Position numbers and translations under genes: made by a program. Of a stretch of DNA of 38,917 nt, positions 16,685 through 24,217 are shown one piece after another. The notes beneath the pieces were generated by a model. It was not told the origin of the DNA and did no database searches. It was given only the letters and a program-made list of their open reading frames with translations. Positions within the stretch are counted from its first letter, which is position 1; each line of letters begins with the position of its first letter. This DNA is from HGM04593 sp045589695 (GTDB lineage: Bacteria > Bacteroidota > Bacteroidia > Bacteroidales > Bacteroidaceae), in assembly GCA_045589695.1 (NCBI GenBank), contig JAZNPP010000019.1, positions 1 to 38,917 of the forward strand, in the 5' to 3' direction.

Positions 16685-18231
16685 TGGAGCCGACTAATAT
16701 AATATATGCCTGCACGGCAACGCTGTTCTTTCTTGTTATAGCGAAGTACGACATTCACATGTTCCAGTTGAGTTCGTACCGCAACAAGCGTTATTTCCGT
16801 TGGCTTGTACCGGCGAATATCATTTCGGCAAAGAGGGTGTTGGCGGCGTTTATGCTGGCATCGGCTTTCGTGCCAGGCTGTTGGGGCGCAGGCGCGGCTG
16901 TCACAGTAACCGTTATAGGCTACATATATTGCTTCAGAGAGAAGTTCAAGACACCGCTTGCATATACGATGAGAGTCAAGAGGCTGTTCGCGACCGACAT
17001 TCTGCTGTTCGCCGCGGCCGCGCTTGCGGCTTTGTTCATGGCCGAGAAATGGGCAACGGTCATAACCGGCGCTATGCTGTTTCTCTCGAACTTCATAATG
17101 CTGCTTGCGAACATAGTGAACATGCCTGTTGAGAAGGCAATCAACCGCTACTACTACAATGACGCAAAGCGTATTGTAGAGAGCCACAAAGGACTTATCG
17201 TCATCGGCGTTACCGGCAGCTTCGGCAAGACAAGTACCAAGAACTACCTTGCAAGCATACTTGCCGAGAAGTACAACGTGCTTGTAACGCCCGGAAATTT
17301 CAACACCCTGCTGGGAGTGATACGTACTATACGTGAACGTCTGCGGCCATACCATCAGGTATTCATTGTAGAGATGGGAGCAAAGCAGAAGAACGACATC
17401 AAGGAGATATGCGACCTCGTTCACCCTGGCATAGGCATCGTAACCGCCGTCGGCGAGATGCACCTTGAGACTTTCAAGAGCGTCGAGAATATCCAGAACA
17501 CCAAGTTCGAACTCATAAACTCACTGCCGGCCAACGGGCTTGGAGTGATAAACATAGATTCGGAATATATCCGAAATTTCAAGGGTATAACAAGTTCTTG
17601 CAATATCATAAAGTACGCCGTCGAGAACAGCTGCGAATACAAAGCCGAAGATGTAACATATGGCGCCGGAGGCGTGGCTTTCACTCTTAAAGGCGAGAGA
17701 TACTCAAGCAGGCTGCTCGGAACCGGCAACCTGCTCAATATGCTCGCATCTATTGCCGTAGCCGACCGGTTGGGCGTTCCTGCAGGCAAGCAAAAGAGTG
17801 CCATAGCGCGTCTGCAGCCTGTAGAGCATCGTTTGTCTATGAGAGTCGCTAACGGCATTACGGTACTTGACGACGCGTACAATTCCAACCCGCAAGGCGC
17901 AAAGATGGCACTTGAGGTGCTGAAGAACTTCAATGTCGCGGCCGGCAACAGACGCATTGTCATCACGCCGGGCTTTGTCGAGATGGGAACACGCCAGGCC
18001 GAAGCCAACATGGAGTTAGGACGCATTATAGCAAAGAGCTGCGACTACGCTATAGTTGTCAATGCTACAAACCGGGCTGCCATAAAGAGCGGAATAGACG
18101 AAGGAGGACTTGCCGAGGATAAATATTTCCTTGCCGATTCGCTAAATCATGCGCACGCACGCCTGGCGGATATACTGCGGACAGGCGATGTGGTGCTTTA
18201 TGAAAACGACCTGCCCGATAACTTCAAGTAG
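16684..18231 (+). CDS. Membrane-anchored MurF-like Mur ligase
   Basis: A 515-residue ATP-dependent amide ligase of the Mur family. The first 150 residues are unusual: about four hydrophobic segments that would anchor it in the inner membrane, replacing the UDP-sugar-binding N-domain of canonical MurF. The central ATPase domain begins with GVTGSFGKTS at 175-184, followed by TPGNFNTLLG and the acidic VEMGAKQKNDI segment. The C-domain includes DDAYNSNPQG, the MurF-type motif. MurF joins a D-Ala-D-Ala dipeptide to the nucleotide-muramyl tripeptide. With the altered N-terminus the acceptor may differ, which is inference. It is sandwiched between a hydrolase and a Ddl-type ligase, so the dipeptide donor is encoded next door. 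Confidence 0.85.
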   Translation: MEPTNIIYACTATLFFLVIAKYDIHMFQLSSYRNKRYFRWLVPANIISAKRVLAAFMLASAFVPGCWGAGAAVTVTVIGYIYCFREKFKTPLAYTMRVKRLFATDILLFAAAALAALFMAEKWATVITGAMLFLSNFIMLLANIVNMPVEKAINRYYYNDAKRIVESHKGLIVIGVTGSFGKTSTKNYLASILAEKYNVLVTPGNFNTLLGVIRTIRERLRPYHQVFIVEMGAKQKNDIKEICDLVHPGIGIVTAVGEMHLETFKSVENIQNTKFELINSLPANGLGVINIDSEYIRNFKGITSSCNIIKYAVENSCEYKAEDVTYGAGGVAFTLKGERYSSRLLGTGNLLNMLASIAVADRLGVPAGKQKSAIARLQPVEHRLSMRVANGITVLDDAYNSNPQGAKMALEVLKNFNVAAGNRRIVITPGFVEMGTRQAEANMELGRIIAKSCDYAIVVNATNRAAIKSGIDEGGLAEDKYFLADSLNHAHARLADILRTGDVVLYENDLPDNFK

Positions 18232-18302
18232 GCCCCGGAAACTTTAAGAGATTATTCGTTACAAACGGAGTGACAAATTAAACAACAAACATATATACCA
18301 AG

Positions 18303-19514
18303 ATGAAAACCAATGTAGGAGTTGTATTTGGCGGAAGATCGGTTGAGAACGAGATTTCCGTTATCACCGCCAACCAAGCCATGGCTGCAATGGACCATGA
18401 CAAGTACGAAATAACACCGATATACATAACAAAAGAGGGTAAATGGTACACCGGCGAAGCATTGCTGAACGTCGCCAACTACCGCGACACAAAAAAATTG
18501 CTCGCTATGTGCGAAGAGGTTTACATGAAGCCCGTATACGGCGACACCAACCTTTACCGCACCGACAAGAAACTGTTCAAGAAAGAGATTGTGACAAGGC
18601 TCGATGTCATTCTCCCTGCACTGCACGGAACGAACTGCGAGGACGGCACGTTCCAGGGAGTAATGGAATTTTCGGGCATACCGTACACCGGTTGCAACAC
18701 CCTTGCCTCGGCAAACGGCATGGACAAGATCACCATGAAGATGATACTCAAGGAGTGCGGAATTCCCGTCATCGACTACAGCTGGTTCAGCGACAAGGAG
18801 TGGGCCGATAAACAGGAGAGCTGCATAGAGCGTGTTGAGAAGGAACTTGGCTACCCCGTTATCGTCAAGCCCGCCAACAGCGGGTCGAGCGTAGGAATAC
18901 GCGCCGCGCATAACAGAGAGGAGTTTCTTGATGCTGTCGATTATGCGATATCGTTCACAAGCCGTGTAATCATAGAGAAATACGTGCAGAAGCTTAAAGA
19001 GGTGAACTGCGCCGTGCTTGGCAACTATTACGAGTGCCGGCCGTCGGTATGCGAGGTGCCTGTACGCAGCGGAGAGATACTTTCGTATCAGGACAAGTAC
19101 ATGAGCGGAGGAGGCAAGCAGTCGCGAGGCATGCAGTCTACAGTCCGTGAGATACCAGCCAACCTGCCGCAGGAGAACACAGACTTTATTCAGAAAGCGG
19201 CATGCGACACCTTCAGGGCACTTTCATGCGACGGAGTAGCACGTATAGACTTTATCATAGACGAGGCTACCGGCAATATTTTCGTGAATGAGATAAACAC
19301 CATACCCGGCTCTCTGTCGTTCTACCTGTGGGAGTACAGCGGCATAAACTTCACCGAACTCATCGACAAACTCATTGAGATAGCGTTCCGCCGCAAGCAG
19401 GATGCAGGCTTCAAGGCCGTTAATTACGGCGAGAACATATTTGCGGCAAAGAGTACCGGCGGAGCGAAGACCGGAGGCAAGTTCGGAGCTAAAGGCGGAA
19501 AGTTCGGCAGATAA
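18303..19514 (+). CDS. D-alanine--D-alanine ligase-type ATP-grasp enzyme
   Basis: A 403-residue cytoplasmic ATP-grasp ligase of the Ddl family. VVFGGRSVENEIS is the N-terminal Ddl motif, LPALHGTNCEDGTFQG the substrate loop, and YPVIVKPANSGSSVG the ATP-grasp lysine and glycine loop. An omega loop follows (SYQDKYMSGGG), then FVNEINTIPG with the metal-binding Glu and Asn. It is longer than typical Ddl (about 310-370) and ends in a Gly/Lys-rich tail from residue 385. The Tyr in the omega loop is compatible with a D-Ala acceptor, but a different dipeptide cannot be excluded. The gap to the Mur ligase is 71 bp, and the stop abuts the umuD start with no spacing. Confidence 0.88.
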   Translation: MKTNVGVVFGGRSVENEISVITANQAMAAMDHDKYEITPIYITKEGKWYTGEALLNVANYRDTKKLLAMCEEVYMKPVYGDTNLYRTDKKLFKKEIVTRLDVILPALHGTNCEDGTFQGVMEFSGIPYTGCNTLASANGMDKITMKMILKECGIPVIDYSWFSDKEWADKQESCIERVEKELGYPVIVKPANSGSSVGIRAAHNREEFLDAVDYAISFTSRVIIEKYVQKLKEVNCAVLGNYYECRPSVCEVPVRSGEILSYQDKYMSGGGKQSRGMQSTVREIPANLPQENTDFIQKAACDTFRALSCDGVARIDFIIDEATGNIFVNEINTIPGSLSFYLWEYSGINFTELIDKLIEIAFRRKQDAGFKAVNYGENIFAAKSTGGAKTGGKFGAKGGKFGR

Positions 19515-19940
19515 ATGAGCGAGATTGACATCTTCACGCCCGACAATGACAAAAGCATGGAGCTGCCGCTGTCGAACGAGCATGTGGCAGCAGGCTTTCC
19601 ATCGCCTGCCGAGGAGTTCACGCAGTGCGGCATTGACCTTAACAGAGAGCTTATAGCGAACCCCGCTTCGACATTCTACGCAAGAGTGAGCGGGCTTTCA
19701 ATGGTGGACGAGGGCATCAACGACGGTGACCTGCTTGTCATTGACAAGAGCCTCATGCCGCGCAACGGCTGTCTTGCCGTATGCTACATCGACGGCGAGT
19801 TCACCTTGAAGAGATTCGAGAAGCACAAGGACCACGCCCTGCTTCTCCCCGCCAACAAGGAGTTCAAGCCGATAAAGGTGACAGAGGAGAACGATTTTTG
19901 CATCTGGGGCGTTGTTACATACGTAATAAAGAAAGTGTAA
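19515..19940 (+). CDS. umuD: UmuD-like S24 self-cleaving protein
   Basis: A 141-residue S24-family protein. AAGFPSPAEE (25-34) contains the Ala-Gly self-cleavage site (A26-G27). SGLSMVDEGI carries the catalytic Ser (S62) and FTLKRF the catalytic Lys (K99). There is no N-terminal DNA-binding domain, which separates it from LexA. After RecA-stimulated cleavage, UmuD' pairs with UmuC to form the translesion polymerase Pol V. The start directly follows the Ddl stop codon, so it shares a transcript with that gene. No SOS operator is obvious in the preceding sequence. Confidence 0.92.
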   Translation: MSEIDIFTPDNDKSMELPLSNEHVAAGFPSPAEEFTQCGIDLNRELIANPASTFYARVSGLSMVDEGINDGDLLVIDKSLMPRNGCLAVCYIDGEFTLKRFEKHKDHALLLPANKEFKPIKVTEENDFCIWGVVTYVIKKV

Positions 19941-19991
19941 CAAGAAAAGGGATAAACTCAACCTTTTTCCGTTTTGACTTTTTACCTTAAC

Positions 19992-21251
19992 ATGTTCGGA
20001 CTCTGCGATTGCAATAATTTCTTCGTATCGTGCGAAAGGGTTTTCAACCCTTCGCTCGAAGGACGTCCTGTCGTGGTACTCAGCAACAACGACGGCTGCG
20101 TCGTGTCACGCAGCAACGAAGCTAAGGCCATCGGAATAAAGATGGGGCAACCGCTGTACCAGATACGTGACTTCATAAAGAAATTCGATGTCGCCGTATG
20201 CTCAAGCAACTATCACCTTTACGGCGACATGTCGCGCCGTGTCATGGCAGTTCTGAAACAACATGTTCCCGCTATTGAGATATATTCCATAGACGAGGCC
20301 TTTCTGATGCTCGACGGTATTCCCGTAGAAAAACTCAAGAAATTCGGCGAGGAGCTTGCTTCGACCGTCCGCCGGAGCACAGGCATTCCCGTGAGCATCG
20401 GGATGTCACGCACCAAGACTCTAGCAAAGGTAGCAAGCAGACTATGCAAGAGATACCCCAAGCTGAACAACGCATGTCTCATGTACCGTGACGAGGATAT
20501 TGAAAAGGTACTCAGGAACTACCCTATAGAGGATGTATGGGGCATCGGACGCAGGCAGGCTAAGATGTTCAAGGAGTGCCGCATCGATACTGCGGCACAG
20601 TTCTGCGGGCTTGGTGAAGAGTGGATAGACAACCGCCTGAACATCACCGGCAAACGCACATGGCTGGAGCTTAAGGGAAAGCCTTGTATAGAGTTCAGCC
20701 ACGATACCGCCGACAGGCAGTCGATAATGGTGTCACGTTCATTCGCTAAGGAACTGTACGGGATTGACGAGCTTCACGAGACGGTTACCACGTTCGCAAG
20801 CATCGCTGCAGAGAAGCTTCGCAAGCAGAGGAGCGTCGCGCAAGAGATGCAGGTGTTCATCATAACAAACCGCCACCGTGACGACCAACCGCAACACTAC
20901 GAATGGGGGCAGATATACTTTCCCACAGCCACCGACAGCACGCTTGAGATTGTAAAAGCAGCGACCGACGAGCTGCGCAGAATATACCGCAAGGGTTACG
21001 GATACAAGAAGAGCGGAGTAAGGCTTAGCCGCATCACTCCGTCAAATGCGGTGCAGTCGTCGCTTTTCGACACCATAGACCGCCCCAAGCACAAGAAGCT
21101 CATGGAGACCATAGACCGCATTAACAATGACATGGGAATAGAGAGTGTAAGACTCGTTTCGCAGGGAGCTATAACGGACCACACCAACCGTGAGCACCTT
21201 TCGCCGCAATATACCACCAAGTGGGAAGATATATTAATTGTTAAGGTGTGA
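19992..21251 (+). CDS. umuC: UmuC, catalytic subunit of translesion DNA polymerase V
   Basis: A 419-residue Y-family DNA polymerase. MFGLCDCNNFFVSCERVF at the N-terminus carries the first catalytic Asp, YSIDEAFLML the second Asp-Glu pair, and VGIG-type fingers are seen as VSIGMSRTKTLAKVAS. The C-terminal little-finger region ends with the DUF4113-like tail typical of UmuC (YTTKWEDILIVKV). The ATG at 19992 is preferred over an upstream in-frame TTG because MFGLCDC is the family start. It lies 51 bp after umuD. It copies past damaged bases during the SOS response, partnered with UmuD'. Confidence 0.94.
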   Translation: MFGLCDCNNFFVSCERVFNPSLEGRPVVVLSNNDGCVVSRSNEAKAIGIKMGQPLYQIRDFIKKFDVAVCSSNYHLYGDMSRRVMAVLKQHVPAIEIYSIDEAFLMLDGIPVEKLKKFGEELASTVRRSTGIPVSIGMSRTKTLAKVASRLCKRYPKLNNACLMYRDEDIEKVLRNYPIEDVWGIGRRQAKMFKECRIDTAAQFCGLGEEWIDNRLNITGKRTWLELKGKPCIEFSHDTADRQSIMVSRSFAKELYGIDELHETVTTFASIAAEKLRKQRSVAQEMQVFIITNRHRDDQPQHYEWGQIYFPTATDSTLEIVKAATDELRRIYRKGYGYKKSGVRLSRITPSNAVQSSLFDTIDRPKHKKLMETIDRINNDMGIESVRLVSQGAITDHTNREHLSPQYTTKWEDILIVKV

Positions 21252-21270
21252 GTTTTACTTACCGAAATGT

Positions 21271-21301
21271 TTTGTTCTAAAATACATTTTTAGTTATTTT
21301 G
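21271..21301 (+). promoter_or_regulatory. Bacteroidota promoter for the GH109-like gene
   Basis: TTTG (21271-21274), then exactly 19 nt, then TTATTTTG (21294-21301), which matches TAnnTTTG at seven of eight positions. The start codon is 28 bp downstream, so the gene is probably transcribed separately from umuC. Confidence 0.6.
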
Positions 21302-21329
21302 CACAAGCTGCAACCATAAAAGCGATACT

Positions 21330-22544
21330 ATGAGCATGAACGGCAATAACGGACAGGGCGAGAGCCCGCTGCAACTGAGATGCGCTCCCATAGAGTGCGT
21401 ACGCATAGGCTTTGTTGGCCTTGGCGTGCGTGCCAAGCGTGCCGTTCACCGCATGATGCACATCGAGGGCTGCGAGGTTGTCGCTCTTTGCGACCTTGTA
21501 GAGGAGAATATCGAAGAGGCAAAAGCAATCATTGCCGAGTACGGCACAGCAGCCCCTGCCTCCTTCTGCGATGCCGACGGCTGGAAGCGGCTGTGCGGGA
21601 TGCCTGGCATAGACCTTGTATATATATGTACCGACTGGGCGAGCCACGCCGACATTGCCGTATATGCGATGCGACAAGGCAAGCATGTAGCGACCGAGGT
21701 GCCCGCAGCCACTACGGTCGCCGACTGCTGGAGACTTGTAGACACGGCAGAGGCGACACGTCGCCACTGTATAATGCTTGAGAACTGTTGCTATGACGAG
21801 TTCGAGCTATGCGTGCTTAACATGGCTCAAAAAGGCGTTTTCGGCGAGATTATTCATGCCGAAGGCTCATATCTGCACGACCTGCGCAAGCGTATTGCCA
21901 CCAACGATGACGGCGGACGCAAATGGAGCAACTGGCAAGTTGAGTTCATGAACAGGCACAATGGCAACCCCTACCCCACGCATGGACTGGGACCCATTGC
22001 CCTTGCAATGAACATAAACAGCGGCGATAGGATGAAGAGCATAGTATCGGTATCGACAAAGCGAATAGAGGGCAATGGAGTTGAGAGCCTCAGCGGCACG
22101 ATGAACAGCTCCGTTATAACGACCGAGAAAGGGCACACCATTCTTGTCCAGAGCTGCATGACCCTGCCACGCCCCTACAGCAGAGCGTTCCTTGTAAGCG
22201 GAACAGAAGGATTCGCGCAGAAATACCCCGTTCCGGCATTCGCATTAGCTCCGGAGAGCGACAACGCTTTGATGGGAGAAGAGTGCGACAAACTGCTTAA
22301 GCAGCACCGCCACCCGTTCGTCGAGATGTATAAAGAGCGTGGCGAAGAGCTGTGCGGCCGCCGCTGGATAGACTACGCCATGGACTGCCGCCTTATCCAT
22401 TGCCTGCGCAACGGCCTGCCTCTTGACATGAACGTGTACGATGCAGCCCTATGGAGCAGCCTTGTAGAGCTGACCGAGATTTCGGCAAACAATGGCGGCA
22501 TGCCTGTCGAAATACCCGACTTCACACGTGGCAGATGGGGTTAA
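21330..22544 (+). CDS. Gfo/Idh/MocA-family oxidoreductase, GH109-like
   Basis: A 404-residue NAD-dependent enzyme. The Rossmann nucleotide-binding loop is GFVGLGVRA at 28-36, and TEVPAA near 122-127 holds the dinucleotide site typical of the family. NPYPTHGLGP at 213-222, followed by MNINSGDRM, matches the active-site region of GH109 glycosidases, which cleave alpha-N-acetylgalactosamine by an NAD-dependent redox mechanism. There is no signal peptide or twin-arginine motif, unlike most exported GH109 enzymes, so it probably acts in the cytoplasm. A plain sugar dehydrogenase remains possible. It has its own promoter and a strong hairpin follows. Confidence 0.82.
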   Translation: MSMNGNNGQGESPLQLRCAPIECVRIGFVGLGVRAKRAVHRMMHIEGCEVVALCDLVEENIEEAKAIIAEYGTAAPASFCDADGWKRLCGMPGIDLVYICTDWASHADIAVYAMRQGKHVATEVPAATTVADCWRLVDTAEATRRHCIMLENCCYDEFELCVLNMAQKGVFGEIIHAEGSYLHDLRKRIATNDDGGRKWSNWQVEFMNRHNGNPYPTHGLGPIALAMNINSGDRMKSIVSVSTKRIEGNGVESLSGTMNSSVITTEKGHTILVQSCMTLPRPYSRAFLVSGTEGFAQKYPVPAFALAPESDNALMGEECDKLLKQHRHPFVEMYKERGEELCGRRWIDYAMDCRLIHCLRNGLPLDMNVYDAALWSSLVELTEISANNGGMPVEIPDFTRGRWG

Positions 22545-22670
22545 TGGGCTTTGCCCAATAAATTAACACGATATATTTTTAAAATCGCATATTTATGTTA
22601 TTTGCCTAAATATTTAAATTGATATGGTCCATTAGTGTCTAATAATGAGTAAACTTTATTTTTCACAAGT

Positions 22671-22707
22671 ATGAGGCTGATTGAAAATACTTTTCAATCA
22701 GCCTCAT
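22671..22707. terminator. Bidirectional terminator between GH109-like gene and cstA
   Basis: A perfect 17-bp stem (22671-22687 with 22691-22707) has a 3-nt loop. It lies between convergent genes, 28 bp past the cstA stop and 126 bp past the GH109-like stop. The arms end in AAAA and TTTT near the loop rather than outside, so a classical U-tract is weak. Confidence 0.75.
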
Positions 22708-22735
22708 GCGGTCAAATACCTTTAAATTCCAAACT

Positions 22736-24199
22736 CTACTTCCACCCTTTTCTTGCATAGAAATGTACAGCAGCAGAAATGGCCAGAGTCATTACTCCGC
22801 CGAGGATATATGCAAATGTGCGGTTTTCCATACCGCACATCATCGGGGATATGAATATGTACGAAGAGCATACGTATGTCATTATCAACGCAGGCAGCAG
22901 CGCAATCATCATCGGCTTTTTCTTTTCGAAAAGATATACTGTTATACACCACAGAGTGATTACGGACAATGTCTGGTTACACCATGCGAAGTAGCTCCAT
23001 ATTGTCTGGAACGGCAAGGCGAATATAATAAGCAGAGCTCCTGCAAAAAGAGGGACGCATACCATTATTCGCTTGAACAGACTCTTTTGGTCGATGTTGA
23101 ACATGTCGGCAACGATGAGTCTTGCGCTACGGAACGCCGTATCGCCCGACGTGACTGCACAGCCTATCACTCCGACAAGCACGAACGCAGTCACCACAGA
23201 CCCCATTGTGGTCTCTGTTATCACATTGACCATTTTGGCGGCGCTGCCGCCATATTCGGCTATTGCGGCGTTAAGGCCTTCGACACCGCCCCAGAACGCC
23301 ATACCTATGGCTGCCCATATAAGCGCTACGATACTTTCTGCGATCATCGCTCCGTAAAAGATGCTACGGCTCTGCTTTTCCGATGTCATGCAACGTGCCA
23401 TCATGGGCGACTGCGTAGCATGGAAGCCCGAAATAGCTCCGCAGGCAATGGTTGTGAAGAGCATCGGAACGATAGGGAATTTATCCGGATTGGCTATCTG
23501 ATTCTTGAGCGAAGTAAGTTCCGGTATCACATAGGTGCCGCTATTGGTTAAAAGCACAAAAAGTATGCTCAACGCCATCACAAGCAAAGCTATGCCGAAG
23601 AGAGGATACAGACGGCCTATGATTTTGTCTATAGGCATAAGCGTCGCAAGTATGTAATATAAAAGAATCACCATAAGCACGGCGAAGAGTTCCCACGAAA
23701 TAGTGCTGAAGGCGACAGTCTCAAGTGCCGGGATTGATATATTAGATGCTATAAGCTCTGCAGGCTGCGACATGAATACAGCGCCGACAAGTACCATAAG
23801 CAACACCGAGAATATTCTCATGAATGTTTTTGTACCGTTGCCAAGATACTTGCCTATGATTTCGGGCAGGCTCTTACCGTTATCCTTAAGCGATATCACG
23901 CCTGAAATAAAATCGTGCATGGCCCCCATGAATATTCCGCCGAGCGTTATCCACAAAAAGGCGACAGGGCCGTATGCAGCGCCGAGAAGGGCGCCGAAGA
24001 TTGGACCGAGCCCCGCAATATTGAGCAGCTGAATGAGAAATACTTTCCAACGGGGCATAGGGATATAATCGACGCCGTCGTACATCGTTTTCGAAGGTAC
24101 CGGGTTAGCCGGATTAATGCCGCAGACCTTTTCGAGGTATCTTCCGTAGGTAAAATATGCCGCGACGAGCAATGCAAGACATGTAATGAATGTTATCAT
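22736..24199 (-). CDS. cstA: CstA-family carbon starvation protein / transporter
   Basis: A 487-residue inner-membrane protein with about a dozen or more hydrophobic helices. YDGVDYIPMPRWKVF and the glycine-rich FGALLGAAYGPVAFLW stretch near the N-terminus are typical of CstA, as is GGIFMGAMHDF with its His-Asp. It is shorter than the E. coli protein of about 700 residues but of normal size for the short bacterial subgroup. CstA proteins take up peptides or pyruvate under carbon limitation. The gene starts 18 bp after the recQ stop, so it is the last gene of the recJ-recQ-cstA unit. Confidence 0.92.
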   Translation of the reverse strand: MITFITCLALLVAAYFTYGRYLEKVCGINPANPVPSKTMYDGVDYIPMPRWKVFLIQLLNIAGLGPIFGALLGAAYGPVAFLWITLGGIFMGAMHDFISGVISLKDNGKSLPEIIGKYLGNGTKTFMRIFSVLLMVLVGAVFMSQPAELIASNISIPALETVAFSTISWELFAVLMVILLYYILATLMPIDKIIGRLYPLFGIALLVMALSILFVLLTNSGTYVIPELTSLKNQIANPDKFPIVPMLFTTIACGAISGFHATQSPMMARCMTSEKQSRSIFYGAMIAESIVALIWAAIGMAFWGGVEGLNAAIAEYGGSAAKMVNVITETTMGSVVTAFVLVGVIGCAVTSGDTAFRSARLIVADMFNIDQKSLFKRIMVCVPLFAGALLIIFALPFQTIWSYFAWCNQTLSVITLWCITVYLFEKKKPMMIALLPALIMTYVCSSYIFISPMMCGMENRTFAYILGGVMTLAISAAVHFYARKGWK

Positions 24200-24217
24200 A
24201 GTTTTGTGTTTTTATTG

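Noticed and set aside
16480..17463. A 327-codon open frame on the minus strand opposite the hydrolase and Mur ligase
   Set aside because: It shadows two genes with intact catalytic motifs, and its own composition resembles no protein family.
19515..19940. LexA repressor
   Set aside because: No N-terminal helix-turn-helix. The length and the adjacent umuC fit UmuD.
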